DNA of 64,000 bases, from contig NW_026974141.1 in the NCBI RefSeq assembly GCF_037042905.1, positions 6,923,001-6,987,000 of the forward strand, read 5' to 3'. Numbering within the stretch: position 1 is the stretch's first letter; every line of letters starts with the position of its first letter. The DNA is from Lytechinus pictus (taxonomy: Eukaryota > Echinodermata > Echinoidea > Temnopleuroida > Toxopneustidae). The position numbers and the translations under genes are program-made. Below are positions 1 to 12,018 of the stretch, in pieces. Below the pieces are notes generated by a model. The model made no database searches. It saw only the letters and a list, made by a program, of their open reading frames with translations, and was not told the DNA's origin.

Positions 1-2460
1 AAACGCTTACATCCGTTAATTTCCGTAGCATATCATAAAAGGTTGTGGGTATCTATTGAAATATTGAACTAAACAAATAGACTTTGAAACAGGGACACCG
101 ATTATATTATAACTATTACATACTAAACACGCAATTGATCGCTAAATTGAATAGGTAATTTCCATTAAATAATTGGATATCCCAATATATATAAATTTTT
201 GGATTTTTTTCCTCCTTTGGACAATATATTCATATCACTCCATATGTTTACTCCATATGTGGTCTCTTTCAGTAAGTACGTTTCCAGATTATTGATCTTT
301 TCCCTTGTTTGTTAAAGTTGTATAACATAACGTTGAAATTTATTGCGTAATCCTAAACAATTACATCACCATTGGAAATCGATCACATATTTTGATTTTC
401 AGAATATATCTATTCGCAGATCCAGTCGAGGGGCTGCGACCCCTCCCCTTCCGTGAAAGAAAAGTGTGATTCTTTTTTTTCCATAAGACAATAGGAAAAA
501 AAGAAGTTTGATAATTGCGCATATAGTGTCCATACGGTGTTCTTCAAGCGATGGTCATAATTATGTGTGTGTATGTGGGTGTGGGTGTGTGTATCTGTGT
601 GTAAAACTCGATGAGATAGTTTGCCCGTTCTTGATACTCCTCTCCTAAGAAATACAGTCATTGCCAACATCCATGTATCCTCATCATTTCTATCTTACAC
701 AATCGGATGTCACGGGTAAACCTTTTGTCGTATCGTTGTCCTATTTTCGATGAATTATAAAAATGAGATATGAATAATGTCAGCAGGAGTTGTGCTTTAA
801 ATTGGAGGAGTTCGATGCCGAGCATACATCAGAAGTTCCGAATTTGAGTATGGTTATTGTGATACGATAACCAAATTATCTTCTATGCTGATGCATTGCA
901 GAGGCAGAAGTTTTTTTTAACATTGTTCACAATTCAAAGAGTTTCAAAACTCAAAATTCAACCTTTAATTGTGTTTTAGACCCCGCTCACTCCCCACCAT
1001 TATTTCGGTAATTATTTATTTGTTTTTTCCATTCATCGGATTCTTACTCGAACAGCATTTACCCCGGGATCGAATGCGCCCTTAAAGGAAATATATATCT
1101 ACTCACATGATGCTATCGGTATATTTTTTAATCCATCTATGTTTATGATAAGGTGCCTTTCCTTTGGGTCTGTGGCGGTTTTAATCTTTTAAAGTAATAC
1201 CACTTCATTCGAACCGTGTACTTAATCCTTTTTTGGATCACCAAGCGTCGATTTTCCACTTTAATATTGTAATCTTAATTTTCCTGCCCTTTTTTGTGTC
1301 TGTTATCTTTAATTCCGACGAGTATCCTACACCAGTAAAGGCCTATCTTCTAGGCCCTCTTTACGTCCTGAGAAGGTTTATTCTAAATAAGATGCCCACT
1401 TGATATCTGATAAATTCACTTTATCTGAAATGTGCTCGTTTCTCGCTCAAAAAGTTGATGCTGCCGTTGTACTGATATCTATTGTTAACCCTTAATGTCT
1501 TTCGTATATGTATATCTACTACTCTCCAGGTTATTACCTGTTAATTTTGACAACTGACAAGTTCGCCTTTTAAGATGGGGAAAACTCTACAATTTGAAAT
1601 ACATTAATTCATATGTATATTCGCCTTTTTATTACTTTTCTTTATTAATTGTCCAACAATTTCGCTTTCAGAATCGATATAACAGTGTAGAAGAGAACCT
1701 ATGATAAAAAAGTGAAATATATTTTCCACTATTGATTAGAGAGGCTTGGTATACTGTTCACTAGCTGAAGTCAGCGCAAAACCTTACAATGAGCAACGCA
1801 TAATTAGCTGAGGGCAACATATTCTAAGCCCAAATATAAGGAATGATGATTTGTATTTTCCATCTTTTGCTCATTTGCTCAGATATCTGTAAAAAAAATT
1901 GCAAAATATTTTCATTATCTTGCCATCATATTATTCATTACAAAATTATACTATAGGAAAAAAGGGTGCGAATAAAAACTCCCATGTCCTGTATTTGGAA
2001 CCCTCTAGAAAAAGGGTGTCCAGAAAGGTTCTTTACGTGCTCAAGAGTTTTAATAGTCTTATAAAGAGCCTACAATTGTCAGAAAGTGACTGTTTCAGTA
2101 ACTTTAGAAATTGTTATGGTACCTTGAAATGTTCCAAATACGGGACTAGCGTAGAACCCTGTAATAACTTTTGTTTTTCTATAATGTATAGCCTGTTGTA
2201 TAAGGCTGAATGCAACTTTGGCGTTAGTGCCTTGTAGAGGCAATTGACATTTTGTCCTTTTAAATCCTTAACAAAAATATCGTGTAAAGAATAGCGGTAC
2301 ATGTAGGTCTGTTTGTATTTGCTTTCATATCATATCTCTCTCTTACTCTCTCCCACTCTCTCTGTTTCTCACCCTCTCTTTCTTCTTCCATTGTTCCCCT
2401 CTTTTTTTCTCTCTTTTTCTCTCCTTGTGTCTCTTACTTTCAGTTTTATCAGCGTGTGGC
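1..2460. other. Non-coding stretch without recognised gene
   Basis: AT-rich sequence in which I see no convincing exon, tRNA or terminal-repeat element. It holds a short GT-rich microsatellite near 565-605 and a CT-rich tract near 2328-2440. Open frames here are short and show no family resemblance. Confidence 0.5.
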
Positions 2461-2501
2461 TGTGTGAATGTTTGTGAGCGGGTTTGCAATAACCTACATT
2501 T

Positions 2502-2738
2502 GGGGACATCTACCATTTAACCCACCAACCGAGGACGTCCGGGGTCCAGATAACCAAGTCAATCAATTTATCAGCTCATTTCAAACGGTTTATATAGTCA
2601 TAACTATAAAAAAAATATATATATATATATGGGGACATCTACCCTTTAACCCACCAAACGGGGACGTCCACAGTCTAGATAACCATGTCAATCAATTCTT
2701 CAGCTTGTTTCAAACGGTCTTATATACTCATTAGTATA
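2502..2738. repeat. Tandem duplication, two units of about 129 bp
   Basis: The unit starting GGGGACATCTACC at 2502 recurs at 2631 with about 85-90 percent identity by eye. Both copies end in TCAAACGGT followed by a TATA-rich stretch. An (AT)n run (about 2611-2630) separates them. A GT microsatellite follows at about 2807-2848. No coding capacity is apparent. Confidence 0.8.
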
Positions 2739-3149
2739 ACAAATTCATGATTTGTAAAAGTTCCCGTTTGGTTTATCAAAATCAAGTTGTGTGTGTATGG
2801 ATTGGAGTGTGTGTGTGTGTGTGTGAGGGTGTGTGTGTGTGTGTGTGGAAAGCGTGCCCAGTTAGCGAAATATGCTCATGTACACGACGTGTGTCCTAAA
2901 GTACAAAGTCATGTTTACAAGTCCAATTAGCTATATTCATCGCTGCTGACTTGTCCTACGGGAAAGCGGAAGTTGACAGGTGGGATTTGTCTCTCGGTGG
3001 AGTTGTCCTACGAGGGACTTGTCGTGATAAAATGATGGTTCAAGGGACACATTTTGGGGTTATATTCAAAACTCCATGGTCAGATGTTGTATTTTGAACA
3101 CATATACTTGATCAATTTTGTAATAAAGCTTAGGGTTCCACTTAACAGG

Positions 3150-4165
3150 TGTAAAGTCTCTGGCAACGCAGTCTCGCCTGCATCATGCGATTCCATACAG
3201 CAGCAGTGCTGACTTTGAAAATAGCTATGGAATAATTATTTACAAAAGAAAACATTCATATGATAATAAAATACTATGTCCATTGACCCAAAATGACTGA
3301 TCATGTGACCTAAGACGTGTGCAAAACAATAATTTATACCTGATTACCCTTGTGTCTATGTTTCATGAACTACATGTGTATAGATCCGTAAATTTTCTGA
3401 TACCAATACAAAAAAACGGATAGGGAAAAAGTTCATTGACTTTGATCTTCGTCATGCGACCCGAAACGCGCACAGAATCTTCAGAGACGCATTTTATGTC
3501 TAAGTGCCATGAACTAGATCCATAAACCTCTAAGGTTATGATGACAATCCCACAAATAGCCAAACATCAAGTTTCGTTGACCCTAAATGACCTTTGACCC
3601 TGGTCATGTGACCTGAAACTCGCACAGGACATTCAGACTTAATTGCTCTTAATATGTCTAAGTTTCATTTACTAGACCCACAAAGTTTCAAAGTTATGAT
3701 GACAGTTCCACAAATACCCCAAACATGGCCAAAGTTCGTTTTCGTTGACCCTTAGTGACCTTTGACCTTCGTCATGTGACCTGAAACTCAAGCAGAATCT
3801 TTAGTAATATATTATTACACCTTTGTCTACGTTCATGAACTAGATCTATATACTTTTTAAGTTATGACGACATTTCAAACACTTAACCTTGTTAAGTTTT
3901 CGATATTGATTCCCCCAACATGGTATAAGGTAATTGACCCCAAATGACATTTGACCTTAATCATGTAACCTGAAACTCAAGCAGGATGTTTAGTAATACT
4001 TGATTACTTTTATGGACAAGATTCATGAACTAGGTTCATATACTCTATAAGTTATGATGACATTTCAAAAACTTAACATTGGTTGAGATTTCAATGTTGA
4101 CGACGTCGCCGCCGTCAGAAAAGCGGCGCTTATTGTCTCGCTCTGATATGCAGACGAGACAAAAA
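3150..4165 (-). mobile_element. Stem-loop/minisatellite element, copy 1 (minus orientation)
   Basis: Five diverged tandem units of 150-190 bp are anchored by TCATGTGACC-like cores at 3301, 3452, 3604, 3772 and 3961. Each contains TGACCTTTGACC-like text and AAGTTATGATGACA. The array is followed by a GTC/GCC-rich stretch (4098-4130) and a terminal stem-loop, GTCTCG (4135) pairing with CGAGAC (4155). Read on the minus strand, this order (T-run, stem-loop, GTC-rich stretch, tandem array, GTCTCGCCTGCAT-like end near 3170) matches the element at 42119-42800. It is likely a non-autonomous transposon; no protein was seen. Confidence 0.65.
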
Positions 4166-4829
4166 CAAGTTCTAAACTCTAAAATTATATTGATAATGTA
4201 CTTCCACTGTTGAAGAAAATTGTAGAATTCAAAAAATCACAAAGAATCATCATGAAGAATTTCACACCGATTGTAACTATTTCAGATGATTTATTTAATT
4301 TATTCGCTCTTCAAATTACATGCATATTAAAGTATAAAATCTGTTCCTCAAAAAACCTTTCAAAATATTGTCATTATATACATCTGTACATCAGCCTATT
4401 ACTGTAGGGTGCGAGTATGTGATATTAACGATATAACGATATTTTATTAAACTTTAACAATCCTTGATATTACACAGAATAATTAGAAGGTCACTTCATT
4501 CAAATTGTGAACCTAGTACATTTTAATAGGGGCAGACAACCCAGTGACGTCATTATTTATTTTTTATTCAATTACAAGGGGCAATCATGTCTTTTTATAA
4601 CGCCATTTTCTTTCCTCTCCTCCCACGTTTTAACTATGAAAAACGATCAAGAGGCGCCCGTTTAGCGCTGCCTCCTTTTCTAATCCACCCCTCTAAAATT
4701 ATCAAAAGAAGTGATGTTTCTGAAAGCATACATGGTTGGAACACTTGTTACCTCAATACTACATGAAATGAAATCAATAAAATACTGTGATTCTCCCTCT
4801 CTCTTCATGAAATTGAATCTTATTAAAGA

Positions 4830-5275
4830 ATGTTTTAGAATACATTGTTGATCCATTACTATACATATTCAACCTTTCTTTAAGTAATGGCGTCATGCCT
4901 GACAATATGAAAATATCAAAGATAATACAAGAGCACAAAAAGTAGAAAAGAATGGTGTATATAATTATAGACAGATACCTTTGTTGCCTACTCTCTATTT
5001 AAGATTAAATTATTCAAATAAATATAACATAATATTTGACTTTAAATTTGTATTTCGCCAAAGGCACACTACATCTCATGTTGCTTTCTCATTTGTTGAA
5101 AAAATATCACGTAAGCTCTTAAAAATTAAGATTTTTCCTCCTGGAATTCTCCAAGGTTTTTGACACAATAAAAATCATGAAATATGTTTATACAAAGTTG
5201 AAAATTACAGAGTTCGTAGAAAATGCCTTGGAGTGGTTCAGATACTACCTACCAACTCGTAATTCTCTTAACAGA
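4830..5275 (+). pseudogene. Decayed LINE reverse transcriptase fragment
   Basis: Conceptual translation across frames matches the intact LINE at 18597-21404 block by block. There is a VDPL-IFN-SLS-G-P-NMKISK block near 4840-4925, an RQRHTTSHV block near 5055, and FDTI...KL...ALEWFRYYL near 5158-5250. Internal stops and frame changes show that it is dead. It represents the region just before and inside the RT palm (motifs 1 to A). It lies on the strand opposite to most other LINE pieces in the window. Confidence 0.65.
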
Positions 5276-5530
5276 ATGTTAATTGATTTGAATTGAATTG
5301 ATCCTTTATTTCTCTCCTTCTCTCTTTCTCATTTTTTCTTTTTTTATCTGTCATTTTGTTTCCTAAATATACATTTAACTGGTTTATACTGAAGTTTTTA
5401 TCTTGTTGCCTGTTTCTTTTCTTTCTTTTTTATTTTTTTGGGGGGAGGTTGATCTATACTAATTATAAGAATAGTTTTGTTAGGAGGCTCCTGCACCCCG
5501 GTTACAAATTCCGCTCTTTTGGCACACAAC

Positions 5531-5757
5531 AAAAACTGTGGTGTTAACCAGTGTACATAGATGACCACACCAGTTGTTTTACACCGGTGTTAAATTGGTG
5601 GTGTTAGTTTTACACTCATAGGTGTTATTACAACACCTTTGTCTGTTACATATACTCTCTTTGGTGTTATGTTCAATATCTAGGGTGTAATTTTAACACC
5701 TCAGGGAGTGATCCTCTATTAACACCAACTGGTGTCAGTTTTAACACCATAGTTTTT
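5531..5757. mobile_element. Miniature inverted-repeat element rich in GGTGTTA
   Basis: The left end (AAAAACTGTGGTGTTAA) is the inverse of the right end (TTAACACCATAGTTTTT) with one or two mismatches. The interior repeats GGTGTTA/TAACACC in both orientations at least eight times, so the whole 230 bp can fold back. No ORF. It lies just past the likely 3' end of the minus-strand gene ending near 5.8-6.0 kb. Confidence 0.75.
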
Positions 5758-5837
5758 ACAGTGCAGCCTCCTAAATTTTCAACGTACGTGTTTGTGTGAT
5801 CATCTTGATCATGTAATTTTCGAATGCAGAAATTTCC

Positions 5838-6029
5838 TATGTTTTTATTGTTTTTATCAAGATGTACAAAAACCAAATATTGTGAATAAACGTTGGAAAT
5901 TGAAATAAGCCAATTAAAATTCCGAAGATCAAAGACCGTTATATATGAAATTCATCATGCTTCTGACCATTTTGTGTCACCATGATAACCTCCAATTCTG
6001 AGAATACACCTGAAGCTATGGAGACTAGG
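5838..6029 (-). other. Tentative terminal exon and 3' UTR of secretory-pathway gene
   Basis: On the minus strand, a good acceptor (CTTTTTCTTTTCACAG) ends at 6030. Entered in phase 1, as the upstream exon at 6283-6357 would require, the frame stops at once (TAG 6025-6027). This would end the protein in a HHRYA-like tail. AATAAA-like text on the minus strand near 5838-5845 could serve as the polyadenylation signal. Another frame stays open for about 28 codons (stop TAA near 5943), so the true end is unproven. Confidence 0.3.
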
Positions 6030-6282
6030 CTGTGAAAAGAAAAAGTTTAAAATATATATTTATTTATCATGTATTAATTAAATTGTTTAAATTGCTTATA
6101 ATCAGTTTTATCTAAACACAATTTAGTGATTTGGTAAACAAGGTACATACAAAACTTAATACAAGCTGGGATTATGAGATCATTTTCAAACAAATATTGA
6201 TAATATCAAAAGACACAAAGTAATTATCTAATACAACATCATATGGTTTTCAAAAGAAATTATCGAGTAAACTGATACTCAC

Positions 6283-6357
6283 CATATCTGTGATGCAGGT
6301 CGGTAATGTATTCCCGATTACGCTTTCCCATCCTTCGAATATTTGGAAATAGCAAAG
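6283..6357 (-). CDS. Probable internal exon of secretory-pathway gene (75 nt)
   Basis: The minus strand shows a polypyrimidine/AG acceptor (ATATTCTAG) before 6357 and a strong donor ATATG|GTGAGT after 6283. The exon is 75 nt, so it preserves phase. Entered in phase 1 from the exon at 8809-9049, it reads open as a basic segment containing NIRRMGKRNREY. Joined to the weakly hydrophobic end of the previous exon (CGVNCVCSAVVHAFT), this resembles a membrane anchor followed by positive residues, so a type I membrane protein is possible. A second frame is also open; only cDNA can decide. Confidence 0.45.
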
Positions 6358-6359
6358 CT

Positions 6360-8057
6360 AGAATATACGAAACAAAGCATTTAAGATTATCAGTCACATT
6401 TGTACTAGTTATGCTTGCTTCCCCGAAATAAACATTGTTTATGATACTTTATCAAACACTCTCCTTTAAGAGAAAGTTCATCTTGAAGATAAGTTGGTTT
6501 TTAAATAAAGTAGAAAAATAGAGATCTATATCTTTATGAAAATCAGTCAAAGAGCGACTAATTATCATGACGTCACAGGAAAACAGCTCTTCCATTATCA
6601 TTATGTCATGTAATATATATCTTTTTAAGAAATGCAATTTAGTAGAAAATTTGAAAGAGTTTTGTATATATCATCAGACTTTCATTACGAACCCTCTTTT
6701 GAGTATTTGCTCATTAATTACACATTTAAAGCAGTTACAAATCAATAGCGCCATCTGAAGCCCTCAACTACCAATACCTGGCCAGTTTCCTGACCCATAA
6801 TGCTAGTCTAGTCTAGTATTACAGACCCAATTGAATGATATCATGCTAATTAACTGCTCAATACTTTTATACAATACTAATGTTACCAAGTAGCAAAACA
6901 ATTACTTTTCCTCTCAAAACATTTTAGTTTCTCTATACAAATACAATTATAGGTCAAGTTATCATGTTTATTCTGCATAGTATTAGTAGATTTCTGAAAA
7001 CGTATATTTTCAGATTATGTATTTATAACACACAGTCAATGAGAGACCACACACAGTTCACTCCCACTTAAAACTCCTTTACTTCAGCCTTCTTCCAACA
7101 ATCACTAAAAATTTACAAAATCAACAAGGGTAGATGGCGTCAACCGCTCCTCAGGGGCGCTGGTCCCTGTCTCGGTATGGGAGGGGCAAAACTAAAGAAA
7201 GAAAAATAACTAACATCCTTAAGCCGTTTCTACTACTTTCCCTGCAATTTTTACAGAAACTGACAATATTGTATTAATGATAGTATATTTTATGCCCGGT
7301 TTATTGGTTTTATACGATTTTTTTTAATGTATATGGCATTATATTCCCATTAAGCTGTCGAAATTATCGGAGGAAGGGTGAATCAATATGTTTGCCCGAA
7401 ATATTTTCATGCCCCCCCCCCCCCCCATCGACATCGCCCCTGTAGTCTTGCGGCGCCGCCCCCTTCGTTAATACTTAACCTGGTCGCCCTAGATACTGCA
7501 AAGTAGGACAACAGAAGAAAAAGGAGGAATTTAAAACGATTCCAATGATCGCCTCTCCGGACAGGCCAGTACCACGGTCACGCCCACCTGGCTCTGAGGG
7601 TACTAAAAAAAGGGTTACAAGCATCCCATAGATTTACGCATATACAGTAAAAACAAACAAATAACACGTTGTTTAAGCCTGTCATCGAATCGTTTTTGCG
7701 TATATTTTATAATATTAATGTTATTTTTTTAGATTCATAATTATACTCACTGGCATACATAGTGGGGGAGTTGGGGTCAAGTACCCCCCCCCCCCCCATC
7801 CTCCCCCAACCAAAAAAACATCCACGACGAAGAAATATAGGAGAAAGTGAATGGTAAAATAAATATACTATCATCCTAACATAGTGTCGAAATCTATCGC
7901 AAAATTAGAGTTTTTTGTACAAGTTATGATATTGCTTGCTTCCTCGCTAGTTTGCAGAGTTTCAGAAATTTTGTTCCATACGTCGTGTTTTTTTTTAGGG
8001 GGGGGCCTCAATGCAGCACTGTTTATGTATGTAACAGGTGAAGGTTCTTGTTCCAAA
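6360..8057. other. Intron sequence with scattered repeats
   Basis: Mostly AT-rich intron of the minus-strand gene. A poly-C tract lies at about 7412-7427. A second polyC-bearing piece (7745-7800) is followed at about 7855-7935 by a short conserved module (TAAAAT..ATCTATCGCAAAATTAGA). That module recurs near 15.85, 16.24, 16.48, 34.75 and 35.71 kb. No exon recognised. Confidence 0.4.
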
Positions 8058-8320
8058 TACACTGTAAAAAAATATTGGGTAAAATTTCAACCAGTACGAG
8101 TGTAATTATGTGTCCATCCAATTTAAGGCAGTATTTTACCGAATGCGGGAAGCAAAATTATTGTCCAGTTAGGTTAAAAACTAAGCAGCAATTACTTTAT
8201 GGAATAGAAATGTAACTTTCATCACACTGGATAAATAAGAAAGCCAAGAAAATGCCCAATGTTGGTTGGACGCATAATTACCCTCATGGAACATTTTTAC
8301 CCAACTTTTTTTAGAGTGTA
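8058..8320. mobile_element. MITE family A, intact copy (263 bp)
   Basis: Ends are TACACTGTAAAAAAA and its inverse TTTTTTTAGAGTGTA. The terminal inverted repeats extend about 60 bp and include TTGGGTAAA and a GTCCAACCAA-like block. No coding capacity. This copy serves as the reference for the copy at 12792-13019 and for the LINE-split copy at 18004-18076 plus 22544-22732. Confidence 0.85.
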
Positions 8321-8559
8321 GTAGGCTATAAATGCTAAATCCTTTTCAGTATTTCAGATTTAATTTTAGATTATTTTGTGATGACCACACCTGTATTTTA
8401 CATGAGCAAGATTCAATCTGAGCAATCTCTGTGGCACGATTAGCATTTTGTTGAGAAGAATATAGATTTGAGTGTCATATATCATTCTGCTAACACTACA
8501 TTTCTCTATTTCATCTTCTAATGGTGATATGTACATTGAGAAACACAGAGGCCCCGTTA

Positions 8560-8708
8560 CCGAACCCTGATGTTCGACGACAAAGAAATAAAATTATATC
8601 AACCTTTTTATTCTTTGATGGATTTTTCTCAAACCTTCGGCAATATTCTTTATTACTTTATTTGCTATGTTTACAATAAACTTTTTGTCAGGGTGAAGTT
8701 CCCCTTTA
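8560..8708. mobile_element. MITE family B, right-end fragment
   Basis: Ends in GTCAGGGTGAAGTTCCCCTTTAAG and matches the right ~150 bp of the complete element at 14393-15010 (shared CTTTGATGGATTTT and ACAA-AAACTT blocks). The left end is missing. It lies directly downstream, on the minus strand, of the exon at 8809-9049, within the intron. Confidence 0.7.
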
Positions 8709-8808
8709 AGTGTCACAGCTGCATACCATAATACGTAATTCAAGTAATAATGCATACCAACAAATTAACAAGGGTAATGTGTTTGACTTATTGTATCATA
8801 ATCCTTAC

Positions 8809-9049
8809 CTGTAAAAGCGTGTACTACGGCGGAACAAACACAATTAACTCCACACTCGAAGCCAGTGTATTTATACATAAAACTGTTGTCGATCTCGAAG
8901 TCCAACTTGTTCATGACCACCAGAGGTTCGACGACATCGGTGATTATTCCACCAGAAATCTTAGTACACCTATCAGCATTCTTTAAGATATCGAGGACAC
9001 TATTGATGACGCCATTCGTGAACGTTTCTCTTCGCGTTCCCTCCGTCAT
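8809..9049 (-). CDS. Internal exon of uncharacterised secretory-pathway gene
   Basis: Minus-strand acceptor CTTTTCTTCAG ends at 9050 and strong donor ACAG|GTAAGG begins at 8808. The 241-nt exon is open only when entered in phase 0 and leaves in phase 1. It encodes about 80 residues with four cysteines, an acidic/hydrophobic mix, and a C-terminal weakly hydrophobic stretch (CGVNCVCSAVVHAFT). The upstream exon's best donor (CAAG|GTAGGA, 10796) gives phase 1. So either an earlier donor is used (TCG|GTGCAA after 10804, phase 0) or a small exon is missing from my model. Family not recognised. Confidence 0.65.
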
Positions 9050-9862
9050 CTGAAGAAAAGAGAATTGAGTATAGGAGTGAGAAGTAGGGTAGGATCAATG
9101 AGTGAGGTGGAATATGAAAATAGGCTATAGGGCCTCTGCATGGCCTATTCAGGGCCATAGGAACCATTTTTTAGTGGGGTGCTGATGTAAATTTGAAAAA
9201 TAAAAAAAATAGAAATAGGGCATTCCACTACAAAATTGATATTATTGTGGTACAGAGAAATTTGACCCCAAAAAACGAAAAAGCACGTCATTATAGTTTA
9301 TCATTTCTCAATTTTTACACACCTACCAGAATTCCAGGGGTGCTGCAATGGAGAATACACTCAGCACCCCCACTTCCAAGGGCCATGGGCCTAGTAGATA
9401 AATCCGACTTTCATATTACTTTAACTTAGTACGTCAACTTAGGCTTGTATTAGTTGTTTTGTAGGTTCATGCAGGATATCCTTCAAGCCCCCGAATATTA
9501 ACTATAAAAGAAAAATCTAAACCAAATTTAGGGTCTCTTCTGATGTGTTTGTGTGTTAGTGCGTGTGTGTGTGTGTGTGATTCACAATGCCAAATTGTGA
9601 AAGCCAGAATGCAAAGTTAAATTGCGGCAACGAAATCAGAAAATGTTTCATGAAGGGATATGTCAATCGACGTTTCATCTGACAAGTCCTGTTTTAACCA
9701 ACAGAACAGGAACAATGCTTCTCATCAGCCAATCAAAATCAAGGAAAATCGTTAGAACTGGAAACTTGAAAACCTGAAAAAGTGTTAATGAAACGGTCCC
9801 CAGGTTTATATTAATGTGTACCACTATTGGAGGGATTTGACACCAACATGTTTGATGAATAT

Positions 9863-10690
9863 TCAATTCAATTCAATTCATTTATTTCCTCTTTCAATCT
9901 GTGTACATTTACAATGATAGTTTAATATACATATTTACAAAATATAACATTTAAATCAATTTTTATCATACAATAATACCATGAAATCGAAAGGGAAGGG
10001 GACCAACTAAAAAGCAGAGCTTGTACAGTTGTAGGGTGAAGACCCCCTTTTATAAGTACATTTTTTGTAAAATAAAGAAAAAATAACATTATGAACAAAA
10101 AATAAACAAATAAAAATAAGAATAAATAAATAATAATAAAAACAAATGATTTAGTATATACTGTATACAGAAATCATAAAACGATTAAACATATATACAA
10201 AGAAAAATTAATAAACACGTTTACATATTAAGTTCATTGCTTTGGGAAAAAACGACAATCTAATATGAATTCAGAAGATATTTTTTTGAGTTTTCCTTTG
10301 AAATTTTGTATTGAATTACATTGTATAATATCATTTGAAAAAGAATTCCGTAACTTTGGACCAGTAAAAACAAATGTCTTCTGTGCAAACGATGTTCTTT
10401 TCAGAAGTAAATGAAAGGAACTCTCCTGGCGAGTGAAGTGCTTATGAATTGTATCATTTTTTACAAACATATCATTGAAAGGTAATGATAATTGTTTAAT
10501 GATAAACTTGTACATTAACTGTCCGAGTTGAAAAGAATATAAATATTTAACCTTCGAGACTTTATTTCTCAAAACCAGAATATTTGTATGTGCCCTGAAT
10601 TCTGCATGACTAATAATACAAATATTTGCACCGAATAAATTGTCCATATATAATTTTCCTAAAATCGAACGACCAATATTCGGCAATTCT
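9863..10690 (-). pseudogene. 5'-truncated LINE copy: RT C-terminus plus 3' tail
   Basis: A 150-codon minus-strand frame (10234-10686) matches the last quarter of the intact LINE protein. It shares F-LGQLMYKF, HFTRQ.S.FHL.L.RTSFA, FVFTGPK.RNS and F.GKLKK. It is followed by a 3' UTR whose minus-strand end is an (AATTG)n tail at 9866-9888, the same tail type as the LINE at 18081-18105. No start or RT core remains, so this is a dead-on-arrival insertion in an intron of the secretory-pathway gene. Confidence 0.8.
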
Positions 10691-10796
10691 CTCAGAAGTG
10701 TCTACCCACAGATATCGGGTTTTGACAATGGTCAAATAAAAATAAATAATAGTGTTTGGTCCGTATATTAATATCACGAAGTACAAATGTTCCTAC

Positions 10797-11583
10797 CTTG
10801 CACCGACAATACTTGGTCTATATCTTCACAGAGGCTGTTCATGCTGTCGTACCCAGCGGCCTGAGACACTAGATGGGCACCGTCTTGGCTGATGTTGTAC
10901 CCGAGTGATGGAAAGTTTACGTCGAATGTTTGAAGAAGAAAATCATCGAAGTCTTGGCAGATCGGTGCTGTCACTGCGAAAAAGGCACTTCCCACGAATC
11001 CAATAATGATGTCCCGTAGAGAGGGCCTTAGAAAGTTACTCTTGAAGTCGGCGCAGAAGGTTTTGGTGGTCGATATATTACCGTTTATGTTGATGTCGAT
11101 TCCGTACAGGTCTCTTGTGATGTTGATCAGGGTTTTTACGATGGGATTGGTGACGGTTACCTCTTCCATGTCTTCTGACATGGTTTGAGGAAATGCTTGT
11201 GTGGAATCTTTAAGCAGATTGACTCCGTCGACCAAGCTTGCACATAATTTATCTGTGTCATAGCTATCCAGATCGCTCGAAGCTTTGGTTACTTCATCGC
11301 AGATGTCCCCCAAAAGTAAACTTGTCTTGTTGTCCAATTCTATCGCAGATCTAACATCCGGTAAGACCTTCGAGCACGCGTAGGCCAGGGAATCAATCGC
11401 CCGGGGCTTCTGCCAGATCACTCCAGCAGCAGTCCAGGCATACTCGATGGTAAGATCTGATCCATGAATGATTTCACCCGGGTTGTTGAAGAGCTTCACA
11501 TCCTGTAGATTTTCTGGTTGAAGCTGGCCAGACACCATAACAACCAGTAATGAGGTTGCTATGGACAGTTTAAACACTCCCAT
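10797..11583 (-). CDS. Uncharacterised secreted or type I membrane protein, signal-peptide exon
   Basis: The minus-strand ORF begins with ATG at 11581-11583 and a typical signal peptide (MGVFKLSIATSLLVVMVSG, cleavage likely near residue 19). About 240 extracellular-type residues follow, with several N-glycosylation sequons (NKT, NIT, NIS, NGNIS). Cysteines are spread along the chain (CSKV, GDICDEV, CASL, FCADF, ICQDF, LCEDI). The coding part ends at donor CAAG|GTAGGA (last base 10797) or slightly earlier (10804). The exon extends 5' to 11637, where CCAGATTTCAG is an acceptor, so the start codon lies in exon 2 after a 5' UTR exon. The product should enter the ER. I do not recognise a domain; a lineage-restricted protein is plausible. 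With exons at 8809-9049 and 6283-6357 the provisional length is about 366 residues. Confidence 0.75.
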
Positions 11584-11659
11584 ATTGGCACAGTTTAAGG
11601 TTGACTTGACCAGTAGGAAGGTAAAATGTTCTACGCCCTGAAATCTGGAGAATAATTGA

Positions 11660-11951
11660 TAGATAGATTTTTATTTATTTATTTTATTTCACATCCTTAT
11701 ACAGGGTAACCAATTCAACTATATACGATAATCGATAAAAACATAAACAAAGATAAAAAGCTGGTTTGCAATCGGGCCCTGTTAATCAAAATACATACAA
11801 ATTATACAGAACATAATGTGCAAAATAGACAAGAAATAAATCTTTAAAAATACCAACCCTCTGTGCCGTCATCAGAAACACACAAACACATGGAAGCACC
11901 CAAACCCACACACACACTCCCTCACATACTATGGCACATTCTGGCACATTG

Positions 11952-12018
<67 letters not shown>

